A stretch of 22,291 nucleotides of DNA from Clostridia bacterium (lineage in GTDB: Bacteria; Bacillota; Clostridia; UBA1381). Below the pieces are notes generated by a model, which was given only the letters and a program-made list of their open reading frames with translations, did no database searches and was not told the origin of the DNA. Below, piece after piece: positions 1 to 8,315 of the stretch; within the stretch, counting starts at the first letter, position 1, and every line of letters begins with the position of its first letter. Where the stretch lies: assembly GCA_900756545.1 (NCBI GenBank), contig CAAEKO010000011.1, forward strand, positions 1 through 22,291, read 5' to 3'. A program made the translations under genes and the position numbers.

Positions 1-11
1 GCCCGAAGCTT

Positions 12-935
12 TTACAAATTGGTCAATTTTCGGATAAGGTCTTCAAATATACTGTCGCGATCAGCCCAATAAATATATCGAATTAATCGACCGTCATTTT
101 GATCTTTCCGAATATATTCTGGCAGCGGTATCAGGCGTGTCTTCATAAATCGTTCCTCATCATTCAACAGCCAGGCTACTGCCACCACATCCCACAAAAC
201 CCGGCTCCACGGCTTGCCTTGTGCATAATTTTCCGCCTGTGATATGGTATAGCCCGCAATATAATCACAGAGCTTGTTTTTACCAAGCATCCAATATTCA
301 AGTTCCGGCTTTGTCACACGGAATTCACTGGCCACTCCCATGCCAGGCGCCTGAATGATTGGCGCGCCGCAATTAAAAACGAGTTTAGATGCAGTAAAAT
401 CCTGCCTCATATTAAAGCCGTAGGGGTTTCCCCAATCCGTACCGTTGCCTCCCAGCCACACGATAACAATATTGTCTTTTATTTCAGGAGCAATGAGCAG
501 CGCCGATGCAATATTGGTAAGACACCCAATCCCAACAACATACAGAGGTTTTTCCGGACTGTACCGTTTCGCACGTTCCGCCAAATCTTGGGCTGCAGGC
601 GAAATCTGTGGTATAGCTTCAGATTCCAGATAATTCGTACTGCCCCGAAAAACGCGGGAAATCTCTCTTTGCCCGGCAAGCTCAAGAATATGCAGAATTT
701 CCTGATAACTTTGTTCCATTCCTTCTCCTGCACTTTCCGCCTTTCGGTTAATAACCTGATCAGCTGAATAAAATGGCGCGGCATATATGGCTTTTACATT
801 GATTTTTTCTTTTGAAAAAATCATATAGGCAATAGCATACTGGTCGTCAACCTCGTTGTAGGCGTCCGTGTCCAGTACCGCATCTATTCTTTCTATTGGC
901 ACTTCAAGATTTTTCAAATACTGTTCCTGATTCAT
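12..935 (-). CDS. Inosine-uridine preferring nucleoside hydrolase family protein
   Basis: This 307-residue protein has no signal peptide, so it should act in the cytoplasm. The family hydrolyses the N-glycosidic bond of ribonucleosides to give ribose and a base, using a bound calcium ion. The N-terminal metal site is visible as D22-T-D24 followed by D30-D31. A Gly-rich core strand (VGIGCLTNIASAL) and a second metal-site segment LWDVVAV with D249 also fit. The usual DxDPGxDD signature is replaced by a version two residues longer (DTDAYNEVDD), which marks a divergent subfamily, so substrate preference cannot be read from the sequence. The gene is the last of the leftward run, 19 bases after the propeller gene, with a GGGAG-type ribosome binding site. 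The stop codon is at 12-14, so the gene is complete. A role in splitting an imported riboside is inferred from the divergent ribokinase. Family call is strong, substrate unknown. Confidence 0.92.
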   Translation of the reverse strand: MNQEQYLKNLEVPIERIDAVLDTDAYNEVDDQYAIAYMIFSKEKINVKAIYAAPFYSADQVINRKAESAGEGMEQSYQEILHILELAGQREISRVFRGSTNYLESEAIPQISPAAQDLAERAKRYSPEKPLYVVGIGCLTNIASALLIAPEIKDNIVIVWLGGNGTDWGNPYGFNMRQDFTASKLVFNCGAPIIQAPGMGVASEFRVTKPELEYWMLGKNKLCDYIAGYTISQAENYAQGKPWSRVLWDVVAVAWLLNDEERFMKTRLIPLPEYIRKDQNDGRLIRYIYWADRDSIFEDLIRKLTNL

Positions 936-954
936 TTTGGATCCCTTTCTCCCT

Positions 955-3636
955 TTATTTCCTATATATATCCGCTTTGGTGAGAGGCTTTTGCCTCTGC
1001 CATATAAATTGCTTGATTATATCGTTCTCCGACGCATTTTCAAACGTATTGTTCAATTCATAACTATACGGCTTATTTTTATAGGCTACAATTTTGTCTG
1101 TCTCCACATCCTTCAAGGCGCCGCTGCCGGTATACAGTGCAGTAAACACCTGCAGCTCAAGCTTATTCTCAAGAAAATTCCATAAGGTAAAGCAGTTGGA
1201 AAAGTTTTCAGTCCATTCCGCTGTTTTCTCGGTTACCAACAGCTTTGCATCATCATACTTTTCATATTCATATACAAATGTTCCGGAGGATGTTCCAATA
1301 TAGACTCTTGGGAGTATTGGATGAAACGCAACTGTCCACACATCCTTGCTGCCGGTCAGTCCATCTACCACTCTCCAGCTTGCTCCGCCGTCCAGACTTT
1401 CAAAAAGCCCTGCGGATACTGAACAGCGCATGCCATCATACCCGCCGGCCACAAGGTGGTCAGGGTTATGCGGATTCTGTGCTACATCATAAACTGACAC
1501 TATTCCCCCGGCGCTGGGCAGAATTCCGTGATTCGCATCTGTTGTTCCCTCTCGTGTTATGATCTTTATTCCCCCTGAAAAAGTACCTGCCCAAAGCTTA
1601 TCCTCTATGGCAATGTCTGCGTGAATACGCTGACAGCCATAGATATAGGTTTCCGAAAAAGGCTTCCAGTTTCTTGCCGCATCCTCAGAATAGTATATCC
1701 GTTCATCAGAAGAAACCGCATAAACCTTGTCCGGATCAAACGGAGATACAGCTTCAATTTTTTTATCCAACTCCGTCCAGCTTGTTCCATTATCATAGCT
1801 CACCCGGTTGCCTGCATAAATTATATCAGGATTTTTAGTGTTAAATTCCAGACACGTGGTCTGTACCCCAGCCGAACCAGCAAGCTCCGTAAAGCTTTTC
1901 CCGCCGTCAATGCTTTCTTTAAGAATTGAGTTACTCCAGTTCCCAATTGAAATCAAGATTCTTTCGCTGTTTCTTGGGTCCCGGGCAACGCCATAAACTG
2001 TTTTTGCACCGTTATATCGTATCCCTGCCGTTTCCATCGCCGAATAATCCACTGGCAGATATGAATGCGACACCGTATTGCCCACTGTTGTTACCAATCC
2101 TTTGTCCACAGCGGCAATCAGCACATGATCAGGATTTTTTTCGTCAAACAAAAATTGCTTTGCGCGAAATCCGGATATACCGCTGGAACTGGGACTCAAC
2201 TTCAAAACTCCGTTTGACAGCGCTCCTTTATAAATCTCGCCGTCCATAGCAATAACTATGCTTCCGTCAGAAAATACCTCCGCGCCCTCAGAATAATAAC
2301 CGCTGTTCGATTTTACAAATGCATTTATCCTGTCAAATTCCGGGCGGGAAAAGTTTTCACCGCCATCCATGCTGTAAAAGAAGTTATTGGAAGTTGCATT
2401 CGTCATGATGCCCAAAGCCCCATCAAATGGGACTATAAATGAAAACGTGCCCGAAACGCCAAGCTGTTCTTTTGTTTTCAACAGACTCCAATTTTCCCCA
2501 AAGTCTGTACTTTTGTATAAGCTTTCTGGACTTACGGCGTACATAACGCCCTGGCTTTCAGCCACAGAGAGAATCTGCATCTCAGAAAAACCGCTTGTCA
2601 TGTTTGTCCAGTTTCCATCGGCTAAAATGAATAAATAATCGTTGGTAGCGGCATATAGCTTACCATCCTGATAATGCAGCGCATAAATTTCTTTATCTAC
2701 GAGGCCGATGCTATGCCAGGTTTCACCCAAATCACAGCTTTCATACACACCGCCCAAATAGCTTTTTCCATCAATTTCTAAGCTGCTATGTGCGCCTGCA
2801 TATATTTTCCGCATCCCGTCGGCATCCGGATCGCTGAATGCTATTTGCTCGCTCTTATACCCTTGAAAACCGCATAACAAGACCTGTTTCCAGGTTTCTC
2901 CGCCATCCGTGCTTTTCCACATCCCTTCATAAGGCGACTTCCATGAATTATTATGGGACGATGCTGCGGCAAATGCAATATCGGCATTGTCCGGATAAAA
3001 TGCCACATCTGTGACGCCATGCGCTGTAAATCCCAAGCCCGCCGCACTCCAAGTTTTTCCGCCGTCCGTACTTTTATATATACCGCTTGTGTCCGTGCCC
3101 ATTAGCAACCTGCTTTCGTCAGATGGTGCTATGGCAAGCCCCCACACCATCTGACCGCACTCACCGCCTTTATATCTGTTTTGGAGCTGCTCCTGGGTGG
3201 TCAGGTGATAATTAATCATCCATGGCGCGGTGCGCGTGGTTGTATATTGATTGATCTCCTCAGACACATGAAAATAAAATTCATCGGTATAAATTGTATT
3301 TCCTGCTTCGTTCAGCACTGCCGCTTCATATTTGCCTGCCTGTCCCGTCATGACAAATTGGAAATAGAATTTTCCATCCAAGATTTCGCCCTGATCAATA
3401 TAATTAAGCAAAGTGCGGTCTCCTGCAGCCCGAAACGTTTCATATGAACAATCCGGCCCTGTAACGATCAGCGTCGCCCTGCCTTCTGCATTTTCAACGT
3501 TTCCAGAAATTTTCACTGTATCCTCATAAATCAGAACAATTTCCGCTTCCGCTTTCTGTACAGAGTTCAATGCAAGCACGGTAGATTTTGCTGTCAATAG
3601 AATTATTGCCGTCAATATCGAAATAATTTTTTTCAT
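955..3636 (-). CDS. Secreted Asp-box (BNR) beta-propeller protein, no SLH anchor
   Basis: The 893-residue product starts with a signal peptide (about 1-23), then an Ig-like module to about residue 128. A long propeller region follows, to about 800, with roughly eight Asp boxes of the S-x-D-x-G-x-x-W type (for example YKSTDGGKTW and FESLDGGASW). From about 799 comes a C-terminal beta-sandwich ending in FIWQRQKPLT, a module also seen in two neighbouring gene products. The propeller resembles GH74-type tandem propellers: the early motif GTDTSGIYKS sits where GH74 enzymes have their TDxGGAYRW nucleophile segment, and the Asp is kept. I cannot identify the second acid, so enzyme activity is unproven. 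The sialidase FRIP motif is absent. It is a clear paralogue of the 1102-residue product at 14520-17828 but lacks the SLH domains, so it is probably released or held by other proteins. The GGAG ribosome binding site 7 bases upstream supports this ATG. Confidence 0.85.
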   Translation of the reverse strand: MKKIISILTAIILLTAKSTVLALNSVQKAEAEIVLIYEDTVKISGNVENAEGRATLIVTGPDCSYETFRAAGDRTLLNYIDQGEILDGKFYFQFVMTGQAGKYEAAVLNEAGNTIYTDEFYFHVSEEINQYTTTRTAPWMINYHLTTQEQLQNRYKGGECGQMVWGLAIAPSDESRLLMGTDTSGIYKSTDGGKTWSAAGLGFTAHGVTDVAFYPDNADIAFAAASSHNNSWKSPYEGMWKSTDGGETWKQVLLCGFQGYKSEQIAFSDPDADGMRKIYAGAHSSLEIDGKSYLGGVYESCDLGETWHSIGLVDKEIYALHYQDGKLYAATNDYLFILADGNWTNMTSGFSEMQILSVAESQGVMYAVSPESLYKSTDFGENWSLLKTKEQLGVSGTFSFIVPFDGALGIMTNATSNNFFYSMDGGENFSRPEFDRINAFVKSNSGYYSEGAEVFSDGSIVIAMDGEIYKGALSNGVLKLSPSSSGISGFRAKQFLFDEKNPDHVLIAAVDKGLVTTVGNTVSHSYLPVDYSAMETAGIRYNGAKTVYGVARDPRNSERILISIGNWSNSILKESIDGGKSFTELAGSAGVQTTCLEFNTKNPDIIYAGNRVSYDNGTSWTELDKKIEAVSPFDPDKVYAVSSDERIYYSEDAARNWKPFSETYIYGCQRIHADIAIEDKLWAGTFSGGIKIITREGTTDANHGILPSAGGIVSVYDVAQNPHNPDHLVAGGYDGMRCSVSAGLFESLDGGASWRVVDGLTGSKDVWTVAFHPILPRVYIGTSSGTFVYEYEKYDDAKLLVTEKTAEWTENFSNCFTLWNFLENKLELQVFTALYTGSGALKDVETDKIVAYKNKPYSYELNNTFENASENDIIKQFIWQRQKPLTKADIYRK

Positions 3637-3670
3637 TTTATATCTCCTGACACAGAGTCGTTTCTCTGCG

Positions 3671-3713
3671 GCGGCCGTGCCAAAGCCATTAATAGCTGTT
3701 CCGATACGGCCGC
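3671..3713 (-). repeat. Intergenic GC-rich inverted repeat between phosphoesterase and propeller genes
   Basis: The arms GCGGCCGT (3671-3678) and ACGGCCGC (3706-3713) are perfect 8-base complements around a 27-base loop, inside the 93-base gap between two minus-strand genes. The minus-strand RNA would fold into a strong stem without a following U-tract, so it does not look like a standard terminator. A shorter CAGAG/CTCTG stem lies just after it, towards the propeller gene. Likely roles are transcript processing or differential stability within the operon. This is inference from the sequence alone. Confidence 0.5.
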
Positions 3714-3729
3714 GCCCATCAAATGTATC

Positions 3730-6700
3730 TTATTGAATTTTGATTTTAATTCCCATACCATAGTCAAAGCTACCGTTTAGCATAGAAGAATACTGGGGAA
3801 TATTTTTTTGAACCACATTCCCATTTTCATCCGTATAATCCGCTTGAATCTCCGTTATGTAATTTGCATGAACATGTCCATGCAGTACTGCGCTGATTAC
3901 GTCTGCGTTATGGAACAAAAGCTCATAAATTTGTCGTGTCCCTTTTACCTGGTCATAATTTGCCTGTGCGGGGTTCATGTTAAACCACACATTCCCTCCG
4001 CAGGTTAAGTAATTCATTTGCTTGCCTTCATTTTGGGACCCCATGGTTCCCTCTCCGTCACCACAGATAAACCCTTGAACCGTAGTTTCATTTTCATTAT
4101 TCGTGCAGGTTCCTTCATGTTTCATAACAAGAATCTTTCTTCCCTTTTCTCTGGCGTCCTGAATGTCTGCCGCGAACTGTTCTACAATACCATCACTGTA
4201 ATAAAATTGTCCGTTGCGCGAATCGTCCATATATACAATCCTGATCGGTGCGTTGGGCAGGTCATAGCTCGCATAGGTAATGTCGTTGGGGTAATATTGC
4301 CGCAGAACGTCTTTAGCGGCCTCCTGATCAAACTCAGACGCAGACCTGCCATTGATGGTGTAGACGACGTAATCATGATACCCTAACGCAACCAGACTGT
4401 CCGGAGATTTATCAAACAAAACATCCTTGGCTACGTCCAGACTGCCATAAGAAAAGAAGTCAATAGTATCGCCTACAAGCATCGTGTAGTCAAACATAGA
4501 CGCATATTCCATCACATTCTGCGCCGCCTGGTAATGCCTTCTGATTGGGTTTGTATTATCCTTGCGTTTCTTCGCCGCATACATAATCTCAGGATTTTCC
4601 CGGTCAAGCGCATTCATATATTTAAAATGCTGGTCGCCAAAGGATATGATCTCGATCGGTTTTTCCAGATTCAGACCTGTATCAATTGTGGTTTCCATAA
4701 AAAGAATTCCTGAATAGTTTGTCTGATATGCAGTTTCGTTTGCAGTTGTCTGATATTCTGCGCGGTAACCCACCGGAGTCGTCCCATAGGCATCATAAGC
4801 CGCCCGCGCAGCATTGGTTAATTCGGTCTTATTTGCCGTCTTTGCTGTTTCATACATATTGTTATCCATCTTTTTTGTATAGGCGGTTTTCAAAATACCA
4901 TTATCATCCGTAAAAGTCACATACCCGCGTACAGTCAAATCCCGGATATATTCCGCTTCCGGAATATTGGTTATGCAAAGGGTATACTTTATATAATCCT
5001 TTTCTTCAACATATGTATTGAATGCCGGAACATTCTCAGGACTGTAATAGTTACCGCTTCCATATGGATATTCGTACTGCCCTCCTATGACCAGCTCGCT
5101 GTTCTGTACCATGACCTTCGGCAAAACAATTGTGCCATAGTTTGCATCGGGAATTTGTACCGCGTTGCTTTTGCAAACAAAAAATCTAAGTGCCGGTTCT
5201 TCATCTGCAGCGGCCTGGCGGATTTCGCTGTAATCCTGAACATAAAAATCACCGCCCGCATTGGTATCAAAATCTGTATAATGCGCGTAAAGAATTGTTC
5301 CCGCTGAAAGTGTGGATTGATTAGCAGGAGCATTACCGTCCGCGTATCTCCATCCCAGAAACAGCTTTCCTTCTAACTCCTTATGTTCGATAATCTCAAA
5401 ATCCGCACAGAACGCCGTTTCCACCGTCAGGCTCTGCATATCATCGCTATAGGTGTACACAGGCGAATCCAGATAACTGACACTGTAAGTACCCTCCGGC
5501 ACCTTAAGCAGACCGTTTGCAGAGTGATATACCTTGTGCGTAGTATGATTGGTTGCAACAGCAGTCTTTCCGTCATTTACTGTAAATTCACCCTCATTTC
5601 CTGTTACGTCAAGGCCTCCGGTTTCATCCGAGTTCATAATCCACCTGCCAAAGGAAATGCTTGTTGTGGAAATATCAATCTCACCAATGCTGGACCCATA
5701 ATTGGCAAGTACCTGAACGGCACCTGCAACCCAGCCAATTGCCCGTTCTGCATCCGTGACACTGCCAACGCCGGCATTGTTTACAACAAGATTCACATCG
5801 CCGGCAAAAAGCTGATCGTGGGACGTAGAGTGTCCAATATAAACCGTGCCGGTATTGGCGCCGTTTTCAATATAGAGCGTATCGGTTCCCGTATAGGCGC
5901 CGTAACTGGAGCTGGTATCTTCACCGCCAAAATAAACATTGGCGTATGTGCCGCCGTTTAAAACCGCACACTCATTTTGAGGCGGAACGCCGTTGCCGCC
6001 TACCGTCAGATCGCCGCCCAGCGCAACATCGGAAACGATAACATTCTCCATTTCCAGTCTGTTGGCATATGTAGCCACAGCGTTGTTTATTTTAATATCC
6101 GAAAATTTCGTTTCCCCGCTGAGATTGATACCCTCCTGCGCGGTCAGCGTACCGCCTGTCTTGGAGGAGATGGTAATTTTCCCAGTATGTTCCGGCACAT
6201 CCTGATAAGCAATTTCGCCCTCAATCCATATTGTGCCGCCCCGATCTGCGCCCAGCAGTTCAACCGCTCGTTTCAAGGTGGCCACAGGCGCATCCTGCGT
6301 ACCAAAAGCCGCGTCATTGCCCGCCGCCGATACGTAAACCTCATCCGCCAGCCACACACCAATAAATTCCAGATCTTTGCCGTCAACAAACGTATAGCTG
6401 CTGCCAACAGGATATACCGTATTCACATTGGTCTTTTTCCAGCCAATAAAGGTAAAGCCTTCCTTAATGGCAGACAAGTCCGGCATGGTGATTACGTCCG
6501 CAAATTCCGCTATATTACTGGTATAATTCTGGCTTGTTATTATTTCTGTTTTACTGTCGTCCGTATAAAACGTCACCTTATGCAGTGTACCGTCGTCCGC
6601 TGTAATTCTGTTTGGATCTGCAACGTTATAAAAAGTAATGTCTTTCAAATACACCGTTTCATCCACTGCCAGCGTACTACTCCAAAACGGCCTTAACTGC

Positions 6701-7197
6701 AGATTCGTTACATATATTTCCTGGTAGGTTTCGCTGGCACTCTCGGCATAGTCTGAAATTTTTTCCAGACTGCCTTGTGCGTATGCCCATTCCCCCACCG
6801 TTGACAGTGCGCCCAAATTGATAAAGCCGCTGACCTCCGAGGGTTTATCTGCCGCGCCGTCAAACGTCATCCCCTGCACCTGCGTATAAAAGGTTGCGCC
6901 TTGTGCAGCGGATGTGCTCTTTGCGTCAATGTAATAGGAAACACGCGCATATTTCATCGCTTGCGCCGGGATATACTGACCGTCATCATCTTGGCTGACG
7001 TTCACCCGTATATCTGCATTATTGGTACCGCCGTTGATCGCATATACGGATTCACCATTCCACATTGTTTCTGTAAAACCATGTTTGGTAAAGCTGTAGG
7101 TATATTCATACTGTTCCGCTTTTGCTGCAGCAGGCGTCACGCAAATTGCCAGTATCATTGAAAATGCCGTAATTGATGTGATCCATCTTTTTAACAT
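3730..7197 (-). CDS. Secreted multidomain protein: beta-helix region plus C-terminal calcineurin-like phosphoesterase
   Basis: The 1155-residue product has a signal peptide (about 1-27). An N-terminal beta-rich module (to about 200) resembles that of the upstream 340-residue protein. An InlB/Listeria-Bacteroides-type repeat follows (about 205-283), ending in FTFIGWKK. A parallel beta-helix-like stretch (about 285-530) opens with YVSAAGND, then a second InlB-like segment (FLGWRYADG) and a beta-rich linker domain. The C-terminal part (about 848-1155) is a metallophosphoesterase with D855-Q-H857, G-D910-T-I-D913, H1027 and G-H1108-V-H1110. Family members use two metal ions to cut phosphate mono- or diesters. 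The metal-bridging Asn of the usual GNHD motif is Tyr940 (GYHD), so catalysis may be altered or lost. The gene starts 18 bases after its neighbour, with a GGAG site 9 bases before ATG. An extracellular phosphatase or nucleotidase role is inference. Confidence 0.85.
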   Translation of the reverse strand: MLKRWITSITAFSMILAICVTPAAAKAEQYEYTYSFTKHGFTETMWNGESVYAINGGTNNADIRVNVSQDDDGQYIPAQAMKYARVSYYIDAKSTSAAQGATFYTQVQGMTFDGAADKPSEVSGFINLGALSTVGEWAYAQGSLEKISDYAESASETYQEIYVTNLQLRPFWSSTLAVDETVYLKDITFYNVADPNRITADDGTLHKVTFYTDDSKTEIITSQNYTSNIAEFADVITMPDLSAIKEGFTFIGWKKTNVNTVYPVGSSYTFVDGKDLEFIGVWLADEVYVSAAGNDAAFGTQDAPVATLKRAVELLGADRGGTIWIEGEIAYQDVPEHTGKITISSKTGGTLTAQEGINLSGETKFSDIKINNAVATYANRLEMENVIVSDVALGGDLTVGGNGVPPQNECAVLNGGTYANVYFGGEDTSSSYGAYTGTDTLYIENGANTGTVYIGHSTSHDQLFAGDVNLVVNNAGVGSVTDAERAIGWVAGAVQVLANYGSSIGEIDISTTSISFGRWIMNSDETGGLDVTGNEGEFTVNDGKTAVATNHTTHKVYHSANGLLKVPEGTYSVSYLDSPVYTYSDDMQSLTVETAFCADFEIIEHKELEGKLFLGWRYADGNAPANQSTLSAGTILYAHYTDFDTNAGGDFYVQDYSEIRQAAADEEPALRFFVCKSNAVQIPDANYGTIVLPKVMVQNSELVIGGQYEYPYGSGNYYSPENVPAFNTYVEEKDYIKYTLCITNIPEAEYIRDLTVRGYVTFTDDNGILKTAYTKKMDNNMYETAKTANKTELTNAARAAYDAYGTTPVGYRAEYQTTANETAYQTNYSGILFMETTIDTGLNLEKPIEIISFGDQHFKYMNALDRENPEIMYAAKKRKDNTNPIRRHYQAAQNVMEYASMFDYTMLVGDTIDFFSYGSLDVAKDVLFDKSPDSLVALGYHDYVVYTINGRSASEFDQEAAKDVLRQYYPNDITYASYDLPNAPIRIVYMDDSRNGQFYYSDGIVEQFAADIQDAREKGRKILVMKHEGTCTNNENETTVQGFICGDGEGTMGSQNEGKQMNYLTCGGNVWFNMNPAQANYDQVKGTRQIYELLFHNADVISAVLHGHVHANYITEIQADYTDENGNVVQKNIPQYSSMLNGSFDYGMGIKIKIQ

Positions 7198-7215
7198 AAT
7201 TCATTTCTCCTTTCA

Positions 7216-8238
7216 TCAATCGGTAATCATGGCGGTTTGCACGGCTGTAAACCAATCAGGATAAGCAAGCTCATTATCGTTGCCATATGCTGACGGCGAA
7301 CTGTAGCTTGCCGCAGCCGCGCTGCAGAGCGGTTCCAACAAATCCAAACTATTCACGATCATTAATTTGGCCGTTTTACTGCCGCTTATTCCATATTGCA
7401 TAGTCAGGGAAATATCGTTAAAAGCATTTTGAACAAGCTGATCGGCTGTATATTCCTTTATTTTGCATTGAATCAGTTTACCGCCCTCGTCAAATTGTGC
7501 CAGAACTGCTACGGCGCCCTTTTGCGCGTCCTGAAATTGATAAAGCCTCGCAGTTGCCTTCAGTATGCCGCCGTCAAACTCCACCTTTGGGCTGTATACC
7601 CGATTCGATGGTCTTTCAGAATAGAATGTGACATCCTTCATATAAAGAATATCCTTCGTACTCATGGCGTTTCTTGCGCCTTGGTAAACCGGATATAAAC
7701 GAAATGTTCCATAATACCCCCCCGGATTGTTTTCTCTGACCATAGCTGACTTTTCATCCGTAAGCGGTAAAATCATGGGTGCCCACTCGTTGGCGTTTAT
7801 ACCGTTTTCCCGTTTCTGAAATCCGCTGCTGCCCACGTCCAGCTTTTTTCCGTCTGCATCATAATAATTATTCACTTGAAAATAGGTAGAAAGCGTTGCG
7901 AGGGCGGAGTCAGGCTCCGGAGAATGCCAGTAATAATCAATCACAGCATACTGGCTGCCAATAGAAAGCTGCTGGCCGTTTACGTCAGGCCCATAAAAAT
8001 CAACGCTGATATCCTTCCCATATTGTACCTCTGTGTTCAGCTGAAACTTCAATACTGGTTCCCCAGCAAATTCTGTATCCACCGAAACATCCAAATTGCT
8101 GCTTTTTCCTATACGGTAACTATCCTGCGTATAGGATGCGGCAAAATTATATGTCTGCTCTGCCGCAAAAGCCTGAGAGGTACCGAAAAATGTCATCGTC
8201 AATGCTGCTGTCAGTAGATAGCAAATTCTTTTTTTCAC
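7216..8238 (-). CDS. Secreted two-module protein of unknown function
   Basis: The start is a GTG codon (8236-8238) with a GGAG site 8 bases upstream. It is followed at once by a good signal peptide ending near AFA-AEQ (about residue 25), which supports this start. The rest of the 340 residues has two modules. Residues about 26-210 form a beta-rich domain that ends in MKDVTFYSERPSNRV, matching LKDITFYNVADPNRI at the same place in the 1155-residue protein downstream. Residues about 224-304 form the beta-sandwich shared with the products at 955-3636 and 8316-10205, ending AKLMIVNSLDLLEPL. I see no catalytic motif, SLH domain or sortase signal. A binding or scaffold role outside the cell is plausible, since both modules recur in larger neighbours. 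I do not recognise a named family. Confidence 0.8.
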   Translation of the reverse strand: MKKRICYLLTAALTMTFFGTSQAFAAEQTYNFAASYTQDSYRIGKSSNLDVSVDTEFAGEPVLKFQLNTEVQYGKDISVDFYGPDVNGQQLSIGSQYAVIDYYWHSPEPDSALATLSTYFQVNNYYDADGKKLDVGSSGFQKRENGINANEWAPMILPLTDEKSAMVRENNPGGYYGTFRLYPVYQGARNAMSTKDILYMKDVTFYSERPSNRVYSPKVEFDGGILKATARLYQFQDAQKGAVAVLAQFDEGGKLIQCKIKEYTADQLVQNAFNDISLTMQYGISGSKTAKLMIVNSLDLLEPLCSAAAASYSSPSAYGNDNELAYPDWFTAVQTAMITD

Positions 8239-8298
8239 AATATCATCTCCTATTATTTTTTTGAAAGTGTTTTGTGTTCAGAGGGCTAAAAAGAACAA

Positions 8299-8306
8299 CC
8301 TCCTTT
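8299..8306 (-). other. Orphan consensus Shine-Dalgarno sequence in the 8239-8315 gap
   Basis: The minus strand reads AAAGGAGG, an extended match to the 16S rRNA 3' end, ten bases after the stop codon of the upstream gene. No usable start codon lies 5-10 bases downstream; the only candidate, a TTG directly abutting it, opens a six-codon frame. The gene that follows starts at 8238 with its own GGAG. The site could be a ribosome standby site or the relic of a removed gene start. Confidence 0.35.
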
Positions 8307-8315
8307 ATTTATTGT

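Noticed and set aside
955..3636. Sialidase identity for the Asp-box proteins
   Set aside because: Asp boxes are present but the FRIP/YRIP arginine motif and the other sialidase residues are not seen, and the start of the propeller fits GH74-like proteins better.
5641..6300. Catalytic pectate lyase in the beta-helix region of the phosphoesterase protein
   Set aside because: The repeat pattern suggests a beta-helix, but I see no convincing lyase metal site or catalytic Arg/Lys arrangement.
5383..6696. Open frames of 192 and 239 codons on the plus strand inside the phosphoesterase gene
   Set aside because: They lie opposite a well-supported gene, have no ribosome binding site and read as low-complexity mixtures without any domain.
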